Shown here: piece by piece, positions 33,072-47,158 of the stretch
How positions within the stretch are numbered: position 1 is the first letter of the stretch
Layout of the letters: each line of letters starts with the position of its first letter
Source of the DNA: Calvatia gigantea
Lineage: Eukaryota; Basidiomycota; Agaricomycetes; Agaricales; Lycoperdaceae
Assembly: GCA_025093985.1 (NCBI GenBank)
Contig: JACAAK010000011.1
Coordinates: 1,054,001 to 1,118,000, forward strand
Length of the DNA stretch: 64,000 nucleotides
Reading direction: 5' to 3'
Notes under the pieces: generated by a model
What the model saw: the letters and a program-made list of their open reading frames with translations, nothing else
Database searches by the model: none
Told to the model about the DNA's origin: nothing
Translations under genes and position numbers: made by a program

Positions 33072-36000
33072 ATGTACGATAAAGAGAACTCGGCAGGTAA
33101 TGACGTCGGTATGATATTCAACAATTCACCGTCCAATATATACATCTCCTAAAAACCCCACAGACCAGACCACTGATATAGGATTCCTCGACTTCTTTTT
33201 CAAATTGCCAGAGAGGTCCCCCGAAACTGGCACCTTAAGGCTTTTTCACCGTACAGTCGGCGGAGACTCCTTTTATGCGGCATACGGGCCGGACGCTCTC
33301 TTTGTCGCACAACATGTATTCCACACGAAAACCGTATTGAAGTTTCTCGGCAGGGGTACTCGAAGATTAGAAAGCGTATCGCTCAAAGTCTCCGTCGCTC
33401 AAATGTTATTGCGGGAGGCCCTCACTTCCAAGCAACTCCGGGTAGAAATTTACGAACCAGAGAGCGGGCAGGGGAAGAAATGTACTAAATTCAAGCTGGA
33501 GAAAACGGTAGATATGTTTTTTAATGGTTCGTTTTGCCAATCTGACTTGGCAATAGGCTTCTCCCGGAAACCTCCAAGCAGTCGAGGATCTATTGTTTGT
33601 TAACTCTGATATCTTGTCAGCCCCGGTTGTCATGGCCATTCAGTTGGCGAATGTCCCCGTCTCTAGCACCGGCAGCAAGTCCAATAACAAGGCCGTCGGA
33701 GTGGCTTTCGCTGACACAAGTGTCCGCGAGCTCGGAGTCGCAGACTTTGTTGACAACGATCTTTTCTCCAACACTGAGGTGTGCTAGTCTCTTTGCGTAG
33801 CCGACGTTCTCAATACAAACCCCACCAAGTCTTTAATAATCCAGTTATCAGTGAAAGAGGCCATAATTCCAACGGGAACCGTATCTGGGGCCTCTGACCG
33901 TGACATAGATTTGAATAAACTAAAGGCAGTGCTGGACCGTTGTGGAGTGGTATTAACAGAACGCAAGCCTAGTAAGCCAGTCTCTGATAGAAACCTGCCA
34001 TGCGAATTCTCATGTTCGACTACTAGGTGAATTTAAATCAAAGAACATTGTCGATGACCTTCCTCGTCTTCTGCAATCTCATTCTCCCATCTCCTCTGCC
34101 GACCCTTCAATGACGATTCGTAGGTATCTGGTTTGGCAGCGTACCCATGATACTGATCCTTTCCGGTTTCAGCGCAACTTGCTCTGCCCGTCGCTCCTAT
34201 GGCACTAGCCGCTTTGGTCCAATACCTATCTCTTCTCACAGACGATTCGAATCTCGGATCCTACAAGCTGCGCACGCACGATCTCTCACAATACATGAAG
34301 CTTGACGCAAGTGCTCTAAGAGCGTTAAACTTGACAGAGAATGCTGGGAATGTGGTAAGTTGATAAGTTGACCAATTGGACTGCCCGCTAAATTCTAAAA
34401 AGGGCCCAGCAACAAGGAATACTACTCTACTCGGTTTGCTGAACAAGTGCAAGACATCCCAGGGTACTCGCTTACTGGGCACCTGGCTGAAACAACCCTT
34501 AGTAAATCTGCATGAGATTCGTAAGCAACAACTTTTCTTCATTTTGTGAAGTATTTCACAACCGGTACAGGAAAACGACAGAACCTTGTCGAGATCTTTG
34601 TAGAAGACCCCAATTCTCGACGAGTCCTTCAGGTACAAAGCGGATCATGACACAGGGAGTTCCTACTTACCAAAAGAAACAAATAGGATGAATACATGAA
34701 AGTAATGCCGGATTTACACCGTCTCAGCAAACGCTTCAAAAAAGGCAATGCATCTCTTGAAGATGTGGTTCGAGTTTATCAAGTTGTTTTGAAGGTCCGT
34801 CTCAATCATTCCCGAGAAATCCTCCCACTCAAATTGCGAAGTTGCCAGGCATGGTCGAAGCACTCGAAGGTGTACAAACAGACAAGGAAGATGGTGTTGA
34901 GCTGATTCCAGAAACGTATCTCAAATCGCTAAAGGTTTACTTTGCGTCATCAGCAGATGCTTGGCGATGTTGACCTATATTCAGGAACACGATTCTCAGC
35001 TAAAGAAATACGGCGAAATGGTAGAGACTACGCTCGACCTTGACGAATTGGACAATCACAACTACGTTATTAAACCTGACTACGACGAGCGGCTGCAAGA
35101 ACTGGCAGAAAAACTAAGCAAAGTCAGGGATGCCCTTGATGCGGAACACGCGCAAGTGGGCGACGATCTCAATATGGAATTGGACAAAAAATTGCACCTT
35201 GAGAACAATCAAGTATACGGCTATTGTTTCAGGTTGACCAAAACGGTGGGTTGTGTCTATCACCAGCTCTCGTTAATGATCACAAACTTCCGAGACCAGG
35301 ACGCCAAAGGATTGCCTAAAAAGTATATCGAGCTGGGCACCAATAAGAGCGGCGTTTACTTCGCCACCAAGGCGCTGAAAAGCCTTGCCGAAGATTTTAA
35401 AGACCTGACCCAAAACTACACGCGTACCCAAGCTGGTTTAGTGAAAGAAGTTGTCAGCATTGCATGTACGTAGCAAGTTTATTTCCCCACAATGGCTTCC
35501 GAGTAACCTTGTTTCCAGCGACATATGCGCCGGTGCTGGAAACTCTCGACAATATAATTGCACACCTGGACGTAATACTGAGGTCAGTAATCTTCTCCAT
35601 CCATATACTTTCCAGTGATGCAGCCCTCTGTAGCTTCGCCCACGTTTCCGCGAACGCCCCTATACCCTACGTGAAACCGACATTGTTTGAAAAAGGTTTA
35701 TTTTGTCCTTTTATCTCCTCGCCATACTGAAATTCCCCAGGATCCGGCTCTCTCATTCTGCGGGAAGCAAGGCACCCATGCCTAGAAGTCCAAGATGAGA
35801 TTAACTTCATACCAAACGATATAGAATTGGTCAAAGGTACTGCACCCTGGGTATTGCCAACCATTCAATGACTTATTGTCCCGTAGACAAGAGTGAATTC
35901 CAGATCATCAGTAAGCGCCTGACAAGGTGACATTTTTAACCACTAATGAGCCCATTAGCGGGACCAAATATGGGTGGAAAGTCTACATATATTCGACAGG

Positions 36001-37137
36001 TACACTATCTCTCTTAGGTAACTTTTTTTGTCTCAGCCGCATCACCAGGTTGGGGTCATTGCGCTTATGGCCCAAATTGGCTGTTTCGTACCCTGCGAAG
36101 AGGCGCAATTGCCTGTCTTTGACTCGGTCTTGTGTAGGGTGGGCGCTGGCGATAGCCAACTCAAAGGGGTTTCCACCTTTATGGCAGAAATGCTGGAAAC
36201 TGCTACAATTCTACGGGTTAGCAGATCATATCCACCATAGTAGAACGGCCTAACCCCAGGTATACAGTCCTCCACTAAAGACTCCCTGATTATCATTGAT
36301 GAACTCGGTCGAGGTAAATCCTGTTGCTCCTCGCCCACCACTGTCTCTAATCCCATCTCCAGGTACTTCTACCTATGACGGCTTCGGTCTGGCTTGGGCT
36401 ATTTCAGAGTAACTGGTAAAATCTTCATCGGAATGACAAGTTCTGAGCCACAGCCATAGACATATCGCAACGAAGATCCACGCCTTTTGCCTCTTCGCCA
36501 CCCACTTCCATGAACTTACTGCCCTGGACCAACAAATTCCGCACGTCAAAAATTTACATGTTGTCGCACATGTAACACAAACCGGCAACAGTACCCATGA
36601 TCGCGACATCGCCTTGCTCTACAAAGTCGAACCTGGTGAGCACGAGTTTGTCCGAGAAAAAAGCCTGAACCCAACACGATTCCAAGGTGTTTCTGACCAG
36701 AGTTTTGGTATTCATGTCGCGGAACTTGCTAATTTTCCCGAGAACGTAGTTAAGGTACGCTATTCACAAGTTGTGCTTGTGGAATACTGAACCAAATTTT
36801 CATCCCTCGTAAGCTTGCAAAACGCAAGGCTGATGAATTGGAGGATTTCGGTGGAGGTATGACTCCCCTGTTTCTCTTGGAATTTATTAACCTACTAAAC
36901 ACTCCGACAGGACACAAGATGGATGAAGATATACCCCAGGCTGTGGTTGATGATGGCGTCAAAATTATGGAGGAGATGTTGCGGAAATGGGTGTCTCAGG
37001 CAGATGGGGAAGATGTGGTCATGTCCGACGAAATCTCTCTTGAAGCCCAGTTGGAAAATCTGCAGAAACACCTTGAGACATTTCAACCACGCATAGAGGG
37101 CAACCAATGGTTGCAGTCCGTACTTGCCTCACTCTGA
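33072..37137 (+). CDS. MSH2: MSH2, DNA mismatch repair protein (MutS homolog)
   Basis: Common partner of MSH3 and MSH6 in eukaryotic mismatch recognition, acting in the nucleus. The ATG at 33072 opens a short first exon (MYDKENSA) that splices into [19 protein letters not shown], the MSH2-type mismatch-binding domain. Connector, lever and clamp regions follow ([18 protein letters not shown] near 35400). The ATPase has Walker [14 protein letters not shown] (35955-35998) leading into [16 protein letters not shown], Walker [18 protein letters not shown] near 36295-36390, and a helix-turn-helix end. The stop is at 37135. At least ten short introns; I saw no frame break, but not every junction was checked. 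Confidence 0.92.
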
Positions 37138-37619
37138 TATCCTACTCCAGTAGTCACACTAATACTAATTTTTGCATGTGTTAATTGTGGCAATAGTTTT
37201 ACAGTTAGACAACTTGCGTCCGAGAATCAACGCACTCGGTATATTGCCAGTCCCATGAGCCGTGCGCCTATCAAAATCTTGAGTCTGTATGTAACTACTT
37301 CACAAAAGCTGGCACGGCCAGGAGATTCACTCTGTCTCAGCAATCTGCCTAGCTCCCACTGTGTTTTCTGTGTTCTCTGTGGAACCCTTCTTTTTACCGA
37401 CAGGTGAAATATCTTCGCCAAATAATCGCAAGCTCATTGCACTGATTTCGATAGGTCAAACCCAATGACCAATCCAAGTCGACAAGGACCTACCTCTTGG
37501 CTTTCTTGTCAATCATAAGGCAAATAGACACGTTTGACTTCCAAAGAGGAAGGACAAGTTCATGCGTCAAACTATAAACGGAGAATCAACTGGGGGACCT
37601 GCTCGACAAAAGTGTATGC
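37138..37619. other. Intergenic between convergent MSH2 and TRM4
   Basis: The 3' ends of two genes face each other. No ORF of note and no repeat seen. Confidence 0.5.
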
Positions 37620-40254
<2,635 letters not shown>

Positions 40255-40988
40255 TGCTGTTTGATACAGGAAGCGCGAGTGATTAGATCCAACTCTCCCG
40301 ATCACCCCATCAGTGGCTGTGCATTCACGATTACCAAGTACGGTAAATAAGTAACGGACATGCCTGTTCCCTCCAGTTGTCCTGATATAATGTTCATGAG
40401 GTGCCATAACCCTCATTCCCATCACAACCCTCGCTGTCTTCGTCTAAACTACTGTGCGAGTCTTCAATAAAATAAAGGGCTGAGAAACCTTCACGCCACT
40501 ATCATCCTTAATGCGAATTGAATGAACAACTGAACAACACCGATCTTTTCATATACTTTTTATCCTGTGTCTGTCGCCGGTTGGGAGCGGCGGGATGAAT
40601 CTAGTCACAGCGGCGGGAAACTTTCCGCGTAGGTAAAAGAGAGGAAAACTGGCATTGCATACCCTGCCTTTAGCTACGGGCCTCTGGCTCTGTGTACTTG
40701 ACCGTTATGGCAGGGCAGCCATCAAAACACGGCTCTGGTACCGTCCGTTTTCCCCTGGTGACTCTCATCCTTGCTCCCGGTCTGCACCGGATGCCGTCTT
40801 GGTCCATCAGCTTGTTCTTTAAGGTGCACACGACACACTCCAGTATAGCCATGGATGAACCCAAAGAAGCAGCGACAGCCATCACCAAAGCTGTAAACAA
40901 GCCAGAGTATCAGTAATTCAATCTTTGTTTCGTTGGAACAATTTTATGTTCAAGTTATTGAGGATCAACAATAGTCTACATTGTGCAG
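40255..40988. other. Intergenic between TRM4 and the aldehyde dehydrogenase gene
   Basis: It holds the TRM4 promoter and the ALDH 3' end. Overlapping ORFs of 74-76 codons occur on both strands at 40670-40916, but neither shows a known motif; I do not call a gene. Confidence 0.45.
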
Positions 40989-43079
40989 TCAAGTGGTCCT
41001 AATTTTCATGTGCACCGACTTGGCCCTTGTCAGCTGGTCATAACCTACAGACACGTTGAATCCCTGGCCGATTGCAAAAATAACAAGGCTCACCAAATTT
41101 GCTCAAACTCACTCCCCTCCCACTGTTCTTCGCGCCCGTCCACGCCAAGGCCGGGTCCAGATAATCACACCTGGAGATGTTTGGTATTACTAATCCTATC
41201 ACTGGGAGTGAAAATTATATCTTACCTGTTCAGGAACACAGTCCCGGTCTCTAATTCATCAACAATTTGCAAGAAAGCCCGCTCCGATCCTGAGTCTGCT
41301 TCAGCATTGGTCCAGACGGATGCGGTCAGTCCATAAGGAGAATCATTCATGAGCCTGATGGCTTCCTCGTCGGACGAAACCCTTTGGATTCCAACAACGG
41401 GTCCAAATGTTTCTTCCTAGATATAATGAGATCGGCTACGCCTTCACGTCATAATACCGCACCATCATAACATCCATACCTGTAGCATATAGTTAGTTTG
41501 ATTGGATTGATACTGGGAGACGTGATACTTACTGTGGGTGACATCCACCAGAACTTGGGGAGCAACATATGTTGTCCCGCTGTATCGACTTAAGTACGGG
41601 AAAGAAAACGATTAATGAGATGCCTACGTTTGAGAAATAGGGAATAGATTTTCCGGAATGAGGGCCCTAGCCCCGGCGCTGACTAACCGGGTACCATGAG
41701 TAGGGGATTCAACACTGACGAAAATCAACCCTTACTTGCATCGGCAACTTGCTTGCGTATTCTCTCTGCACTAGCCAAGCTCACCACAGGCCCTAGGTTG
41801 GTATCCCTAGAAGTCGGGTCACCTAGTTTGTATGTCTGCCTGTCATTAATATTGGGGACGTCCCGGCAGGGGATAACGCTTGCCTTGGTCAGTTCGACGA
41901 AACGCGAGACGAACTTGTCGTAGATTTTCTCGTGGACGTAAATACGCTACATTGCGAATCATAAGGTAAAGTCGAAAGGACAACGAGCAGACACGCGGCA
42001 CCTCTATAGCACAGCAACTCTGACCAGAGTTGAAGAAACAACCTGACGGATGTCACATAGGCACCTCGACATTCTCAATTGTACTCACCATCCACAAGCT
42101 CAGCAATGGTATACTTAAGATCCGCATCAGGTCGCACATAAGCTGGATCTTTTCCGCCGAGCTAGACAATACCACTTCAGCACGTAATCCACATCTTAAA
42201 AACCCTTCCTCACTTCAAGTGCAACGCCAGTGAAACCGTTTGCTGTTGCTGCAGATTGAGCAACGGACTTTCCTCCAGGGACACTGCCGGTGAACGACAC
42301 GAAATCGACACGCGGGTGCTGGACTGCATGTGTAATCAATGAAGGCGGTAAATGTACTACTTGGATGATGTCCTCTGGTACACCAGCTCTCGTGAGTGCC
42401 AAGGCGAACCTTTCGGCTGTGAGGGGAGTTTGTGGAGAGGGTTTTAAGAGGACTGCGTTTCCAGCGATGATAGCTGGCAGAACCGAGTTTATGGAAACCA
42501 GGTAGGGGAAGCTGTTAGATTGATATTGGCTTGGATCCGTAAGAGACCTCGGTTGTAAATAGGTGCTTACTTCCAAGGGGCAATAACCAACACAACGCCT
42601 ACAGGAACGCGCTTAATATACCGCCTGAAACCGGGCTTGTCGGTGTCCTTCAAAGATACATCCGCTAGAGAAGTTTCCGCTATAGAGAGCATGTAGCTCG
42701 CGCGCTCCAAAAAGCCGCGAATCTCGCCTGCGCCTTGGGATACAGGCCTGATACTGGGGTATAAGCTGTCACCAGAGATTAGGAATACGATGGAGCGTAC
42801 CGCCCCATTTGTAGAGAGAGCTCGAGTGGTATTTCGTCAGACATCCTCTCGAACTCTTCCTAGCGAAATACTGTAAGAAACTGTTATAGTAAAAATTCGG
42901 AACATGACCACCATAAACCGGCGGCCGATTGCAACGCGGTCCTTCACGGGGACTTTGCTCCATAGTTTCTGGGCTGCGTGTGCTCTCTCAATGATAACAT
43001 CTAGATCAGACTCTTGAGGATAAGTGCGTGACACGAGTGGTTGTTGATTATGAGGGGAGATGGTAGTTTGGACAGACAT
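40989..43079 (-). CDS. NAD(P)-dependent aldehyde dehydrogenase
   Basis: Oxidises an aldehyde to the acid; the substrate is not inferable. The ATG at 43079 gives MSVQTTISPHNQQPLVSRTY. Domains in order: N-terminal helix with LWSKVPVKDRVAIGRRFM, cofactor-binding region with NSVLPAIIAGNAVLLKPSPQ and VDFVSFTGSVPGGK, the general-base Glu followed by LGGKDPAYVRPDADL, the catalytic Cys in FFNSGQSCCAIE, and EETFGPVVGIQRV in the hinge. It ends with KNSGRGVSLSKFG and YDQLTRAKSVHMKIRTT-stop. The double Cys after GQS is common in one fungal clade. Around ten introns; intact by eye. Confidence 0.9.
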
Positions 43080-43275
43080 GGTTCGGGGACGATGGATTGG
43101 GCGAGTGTTAATTTAATATTTTAATCTAATCTCAAGACTGCGCATCACGTGACCGGGATGTGCATTTCTTTGCACAACAGACTTGTAGTATAACTACATA
43201 AGTTAATACTTAATGCAGCTACTTCTAAATCTATCGATAATCGCCACTCGTTCTTGCCGTCCTTCCATCGTGTCC
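43080..43275. promoter_or_regulatory. Divergent promoter of ALDH and prolyl-tRNA synthetase
   Basis: 196 bases between start codons, AT-rich in the middle. Contains an upstream in-frame ATG (43213) for the synthetase; see that gene. Confidence 0.45.
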
Positions 43276-45794
43276 ATGGCTGCCATCCACACTGCCCTCG
43301 CTGGTTCAGGCATTAAGCCCATTGCTACCCTCGACCACCAACATGCGAACTCTCCCCAGGCGTGGAGGGATGCCCTCGCTGCTAGCCCGATGTCTCCCAA
43401 AGAGTTCCAGCTTATCAAAACTCTCGTATATAAACCCAAAACAGCAAAGACAGCCACCCCCGTCCCCGTTGTCGTAGTTGCCCGCGACGCGACAGAGACT
43501 AGTTCATCTGCCATTGGAAAGGCTCTTGGTCACAAAGAACTCAGACTCGCCTCTGAGGACCTCCTCACCGAATTTTTCGCCCTCGACAAAAACTCTCGTA
43601 CGTACCGAGTCACGTATATTGGGTGTTGACAAAACGGCTCACCGGTGCGCGTAACATAGTGTCCCCTCTCGCACTGAACCCGGACAACTTTTCGCGTGTA
43701 ACCACCGTTGTCGATTCAACTATTTCGTCTACGACTGCTCCCCTCGCCGTCCATGCCAACTCGTCTTCATCTACTCTCTTCCTTTCTGGTTCTGATATCC
43801 TGCGCTACCTTAAATCCCTCGAGACTGAAGATACCAAGATCAACGAGCTCGATTTTGCTAATGTCGCAACGGCCGCTCCTGCTTCCGTCGCTGCTGCCGC
43901 CCAGGTGAAGGCTGCGCAAAAAGAGAAGGAGGACGCTAAGATCGAGGGCGCCGCTCAGATCGCTATCGGCGTCAAGAAAGAGGTCGATTTCGCTTCTTGG
44001 TATACCAACGTGCGTATTCATGTTTTCGTGAACGAACGATCAATCTCTTATCATGCCCTGTGAACAGGTTTTAATCAAAGCAGATATGCTTGATTATTAC
44101 AACGTTTCGGGCTGTTACATTCTCAAGCCCTGGTCTTATAGCATTTGGGAGATAATCCAGGGTAAGTACCACCGCTCGCTGTCATGCCCCTCCTCGCGGC
44201 TCAACCCACACGCAGAATGGTTCAACGCTCAAATCAAGGAGCTTGGTGTTCAAAACGCATACTTCCCGATGTTTGTTTCCCAGAGTGTCCTCGAGCGCGA
44301 AAAAGACCACATTGAGGGTTTCTCACCGGAAGTCGCATGGGTGACCCGAGCGTAAGTGCTTTTCTACCTTGCAAATTATATTACCCCACTCAAACATAAT
44401 TTCCTCTTCGTTCTACCTACAGCGGCCAATCAGACCTTGAAGAACCAATCGCGATCCGTCCCACCTCCGAAACTGTCATGTATCCCTACTACGCCAAGTG
44501 GATCCGCTCGCACCGTGACCTTCCCCTCAAACTCAACCAATGGAATTCCGTCGTTCGCTGGGAGTTCAAAAACCCCCAACCCTTCCTCCGCACCCGCGAA
44601 TTCCTCTGGCAAGAAGGTCACACCGCCCATTTGACGAAAGAAGAAGCCGATACGGAAGTGCGTCAGATACTCACACTTTACCGACGCGTGTACGAAGAAC
44701 TCTTGGCTGTGCCTATGATCGAGGGCGTCAAATCTGAGAAAGAGAAATTTGCTGGAGGGTCGTATACGACCACTGTCGAGGGATTCGTGCCAACCTCGGG
44801 CAGAGGTATTCAAGCAGGCACGTCACATTCTCTGGGGCAGAATTTCTCGAAGCCGGAGATGTTCAACATCTTTGTTGAGGATCCGGAGAATGATGGTCAG
44901 AAGATATACGTGTGGCAGAATAGCTGGGGTCTATCCACGAGGACGATCGGTGTGATGGTTATGGTACACGGTGATAATCAGGGATTGGTTCTCCCGCCAA
45001 GGGTGGCGAGTATACAGGTTATTGTTGTACCGTGCGGGATTACGGCCAGGACAAGCGATGAGGAACGCAAGAGGATTAATGACGCTTGTGAGGATCTTGC
45101 TGTGAAGCTGAGGAAGGCTGGTGTGCGTGCAAGGTCGGATTTGAGAGAGGCGTATACCCCTGGATGGAAGTTTAATGAGTGGGAGCAAAAGGTGATGTTC
45201 CCTTCCTTTTCATCTTCATCCCTTTCAATTAATACTAATGCAACGCCTATACGCCCATACAGGGCAGTCCCGCTTCGCCTCGAAATAGGCCCAATGGACC
45301 TCAAGAAACAACAAACTCTCACCGTCCGCCGAGATACCGGTACTAAAAACCCACTCCCACTCAGTGATATCACCTCCGCAGTTCCCTCCCTTCTCGAAAC
45401 GATCCAACAAGACATGTTTAATCGTGCGAAGAAGACGTATGACGAACATTTGGTAGAAGTTACTAAATGGGATGACGTTGTTCCTGCATTGGATAATAAG
45501 TGTATTGTTGTTCTGCCTTGGTGTGAAAGGGCGGAGTGTGAAGATGAGATTAAGGAGCGAAGCGCTAAAGGGTAAGTTTATGTGTCGGTGGTTCATTTGC
45601 GTTTTGGTTGGTTACTGATGTAGGTGATGTGCAGAGCGGAGGTTACAGATGAACGTGCACCATCGGCTGGTGCCAAGTCACTCGCGATTCCGTTTGATCA
45701 GTCACGTTGGACGCCGATTGTCCTTGGACAGACGAAATGCCCGAATTGTGGACACGACGCGAAGAGGTGGGCTATGTTTGGGAGGAGTTACTAA
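43276..45794 (+). CDS. Prolyl-tRNA synthetase (eukaryote/archaeal type with N-terminal editing-like domain)
   Basis: Charges tRNA-Pro with proline. The first 250 residues form a YbaK/ProX-like domain ([35 protein letters not shown]). A Lys/Ala-rich linker and the class II core follow: [29 protein letters not shown] (motif 1 region), [41 protein letters not shown] (motif 2), [11 protein letters not shown], and motif 3 in [17 protein letters not shown]. An anticodon-binding domain and a zinc-binding-like C-terminus ([20 protein letters not shown]) complete it. I take ATG 43276. An in-frame ATG at 43213 adds 21 residues rich in Leu, Arg and Ser, which could target mitochondria. Confidence 0.92.
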
Positions 45795-46017
45795 ATAGAA
45801 AGTAAAATACCAGCAATTGGAATTCGTTTATTTACTGAAGCCTTTACTTTCACTTGGGAACTGAGAAATACATCAGCAGCATATTCTTGAAACGAATTGT
45901 TTTCTCTCCTTTCCCGATTGATGTACCAATCTCTGGCCGCGTATCACGTGATCAAGGAATACTGCGTACAGGTGCAATATCTGAGTCCGCGCAATCATCA
46001 TCGCTTTCAATCTCACA

Positions 46018-47047
46018 ATGTATCGCTCACCAGGCTTCGACTTTTCGAACCAAGTCAGGTATGAGAAATTCTGCACAATGTAGACGGAAATGTTGACCCC
46101 AGCAACAGAAACAATTTTTTGGCCGAGAGGGGCCTGCCACTGCCCAAGGCCACAAGCACAGGTACGACCATCGTTGGCTGCGTATTCAAGGATGGCATCG
46201 TTCTCGGCGCGGACACACGAGCCACAGAAGGAGATATTGTTGCAGACAAGAACTGTGAAAAGGTATGTGTACCTGGAGCAGATTCTCCAAGTCTTCGAGC
46301 TGACAGCCCAACTTTTAGATTCACTACATCACCGAATCCATTCGTTGCTGCGGTGCAGGAACTGCCGCCGATACTGAATTCACCACCGCCCTCATTTCAT
46401 CAAATATGGAACTCCACGCACTGCAGACAGGCCGGAAACCACGGGTGGTGACGGCGATGACGATGCTTAAGCAGATGCTTTTCAGGTATAGTTCTTAAGT
46501 TCGATATGCACATTAACAGATGATTAACTTGGCATTTAGATACCAAGGTCAAATAGGTGCCGCCTTGGTTCTGGGGGGTGTAGATTCAACGGGACCACAA
46601 CTCTTTACGATCCACCCTCACGGTTCGACAGACAAGCTCCCTTATGTGACTATGGGCTCAGGTAGCTTGGCTGCGATGGCCGTATTCGAAAGCGGGTGGA
46701 GGGCCAATATGGAGGTACGCGATACCTTTTCATCCGGTCCCTCGTTCGTATCTGATGACAGACTTTTGTAGAGGCAAGATGCGCTGGACCTCGTCATCGC
46801 AGCCATCTCGGCTGGTATCTTCAATGATCTCGGGTCGGGCTCAAACGTTGATGCATGCATTATTACGGCCGATCACACGGAAATGCTCCGGAATGTCGAG
46901 ATGCCCAACCAACGAGTCCAGAAAGAACGCGACTACAAATTCAGACGAGGAACGACGGCATGGACCAAGGAAGATGTTAGGAAACTTATTGTAGAGGAGC
47001 AGATTACAACTCTGCTCGGCGCTGACGATGAGATGGATACCTCGTAA
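46018..47047 (+). CDS. PUP1: 20S proteasome subunit beta2 (Pup1/PSMB7)
   Basis: Catalytic beta subunit with trypsin-like activity in the 20S core. The propeptide [17 protein letters not shown] is short and is followed by the processing site [15 protein letters not shown], where the Thr after Gly becomes the N-terminal nucleophile. [20 protein letters not shown] and the Lys of the active site follow. Later motifs: [28 protein letters not shown] and [17 protein letters not shown]. The end [19 protein letters not shown] is the C-terminal arm that wraps beta3. About five introns, the first right after residue 13. Intact. Confidence 0.95.
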
Positions 47048-47158
47048 AAATACGTAGTTCTAAGTTGTGGTTACATTTGCAATGTATCAGTATGGTCATT
47101 GGAACTTGTGATGAATTAAATGAAGTAAGTGGTCATTTCCCAGGATATATCTCAGCCA

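Noticed and set aside
40670..40916. A small gene between TRM4 and ALDH
   Set aside because: Overlapping ORFs on both strands, no motif, no splice support.
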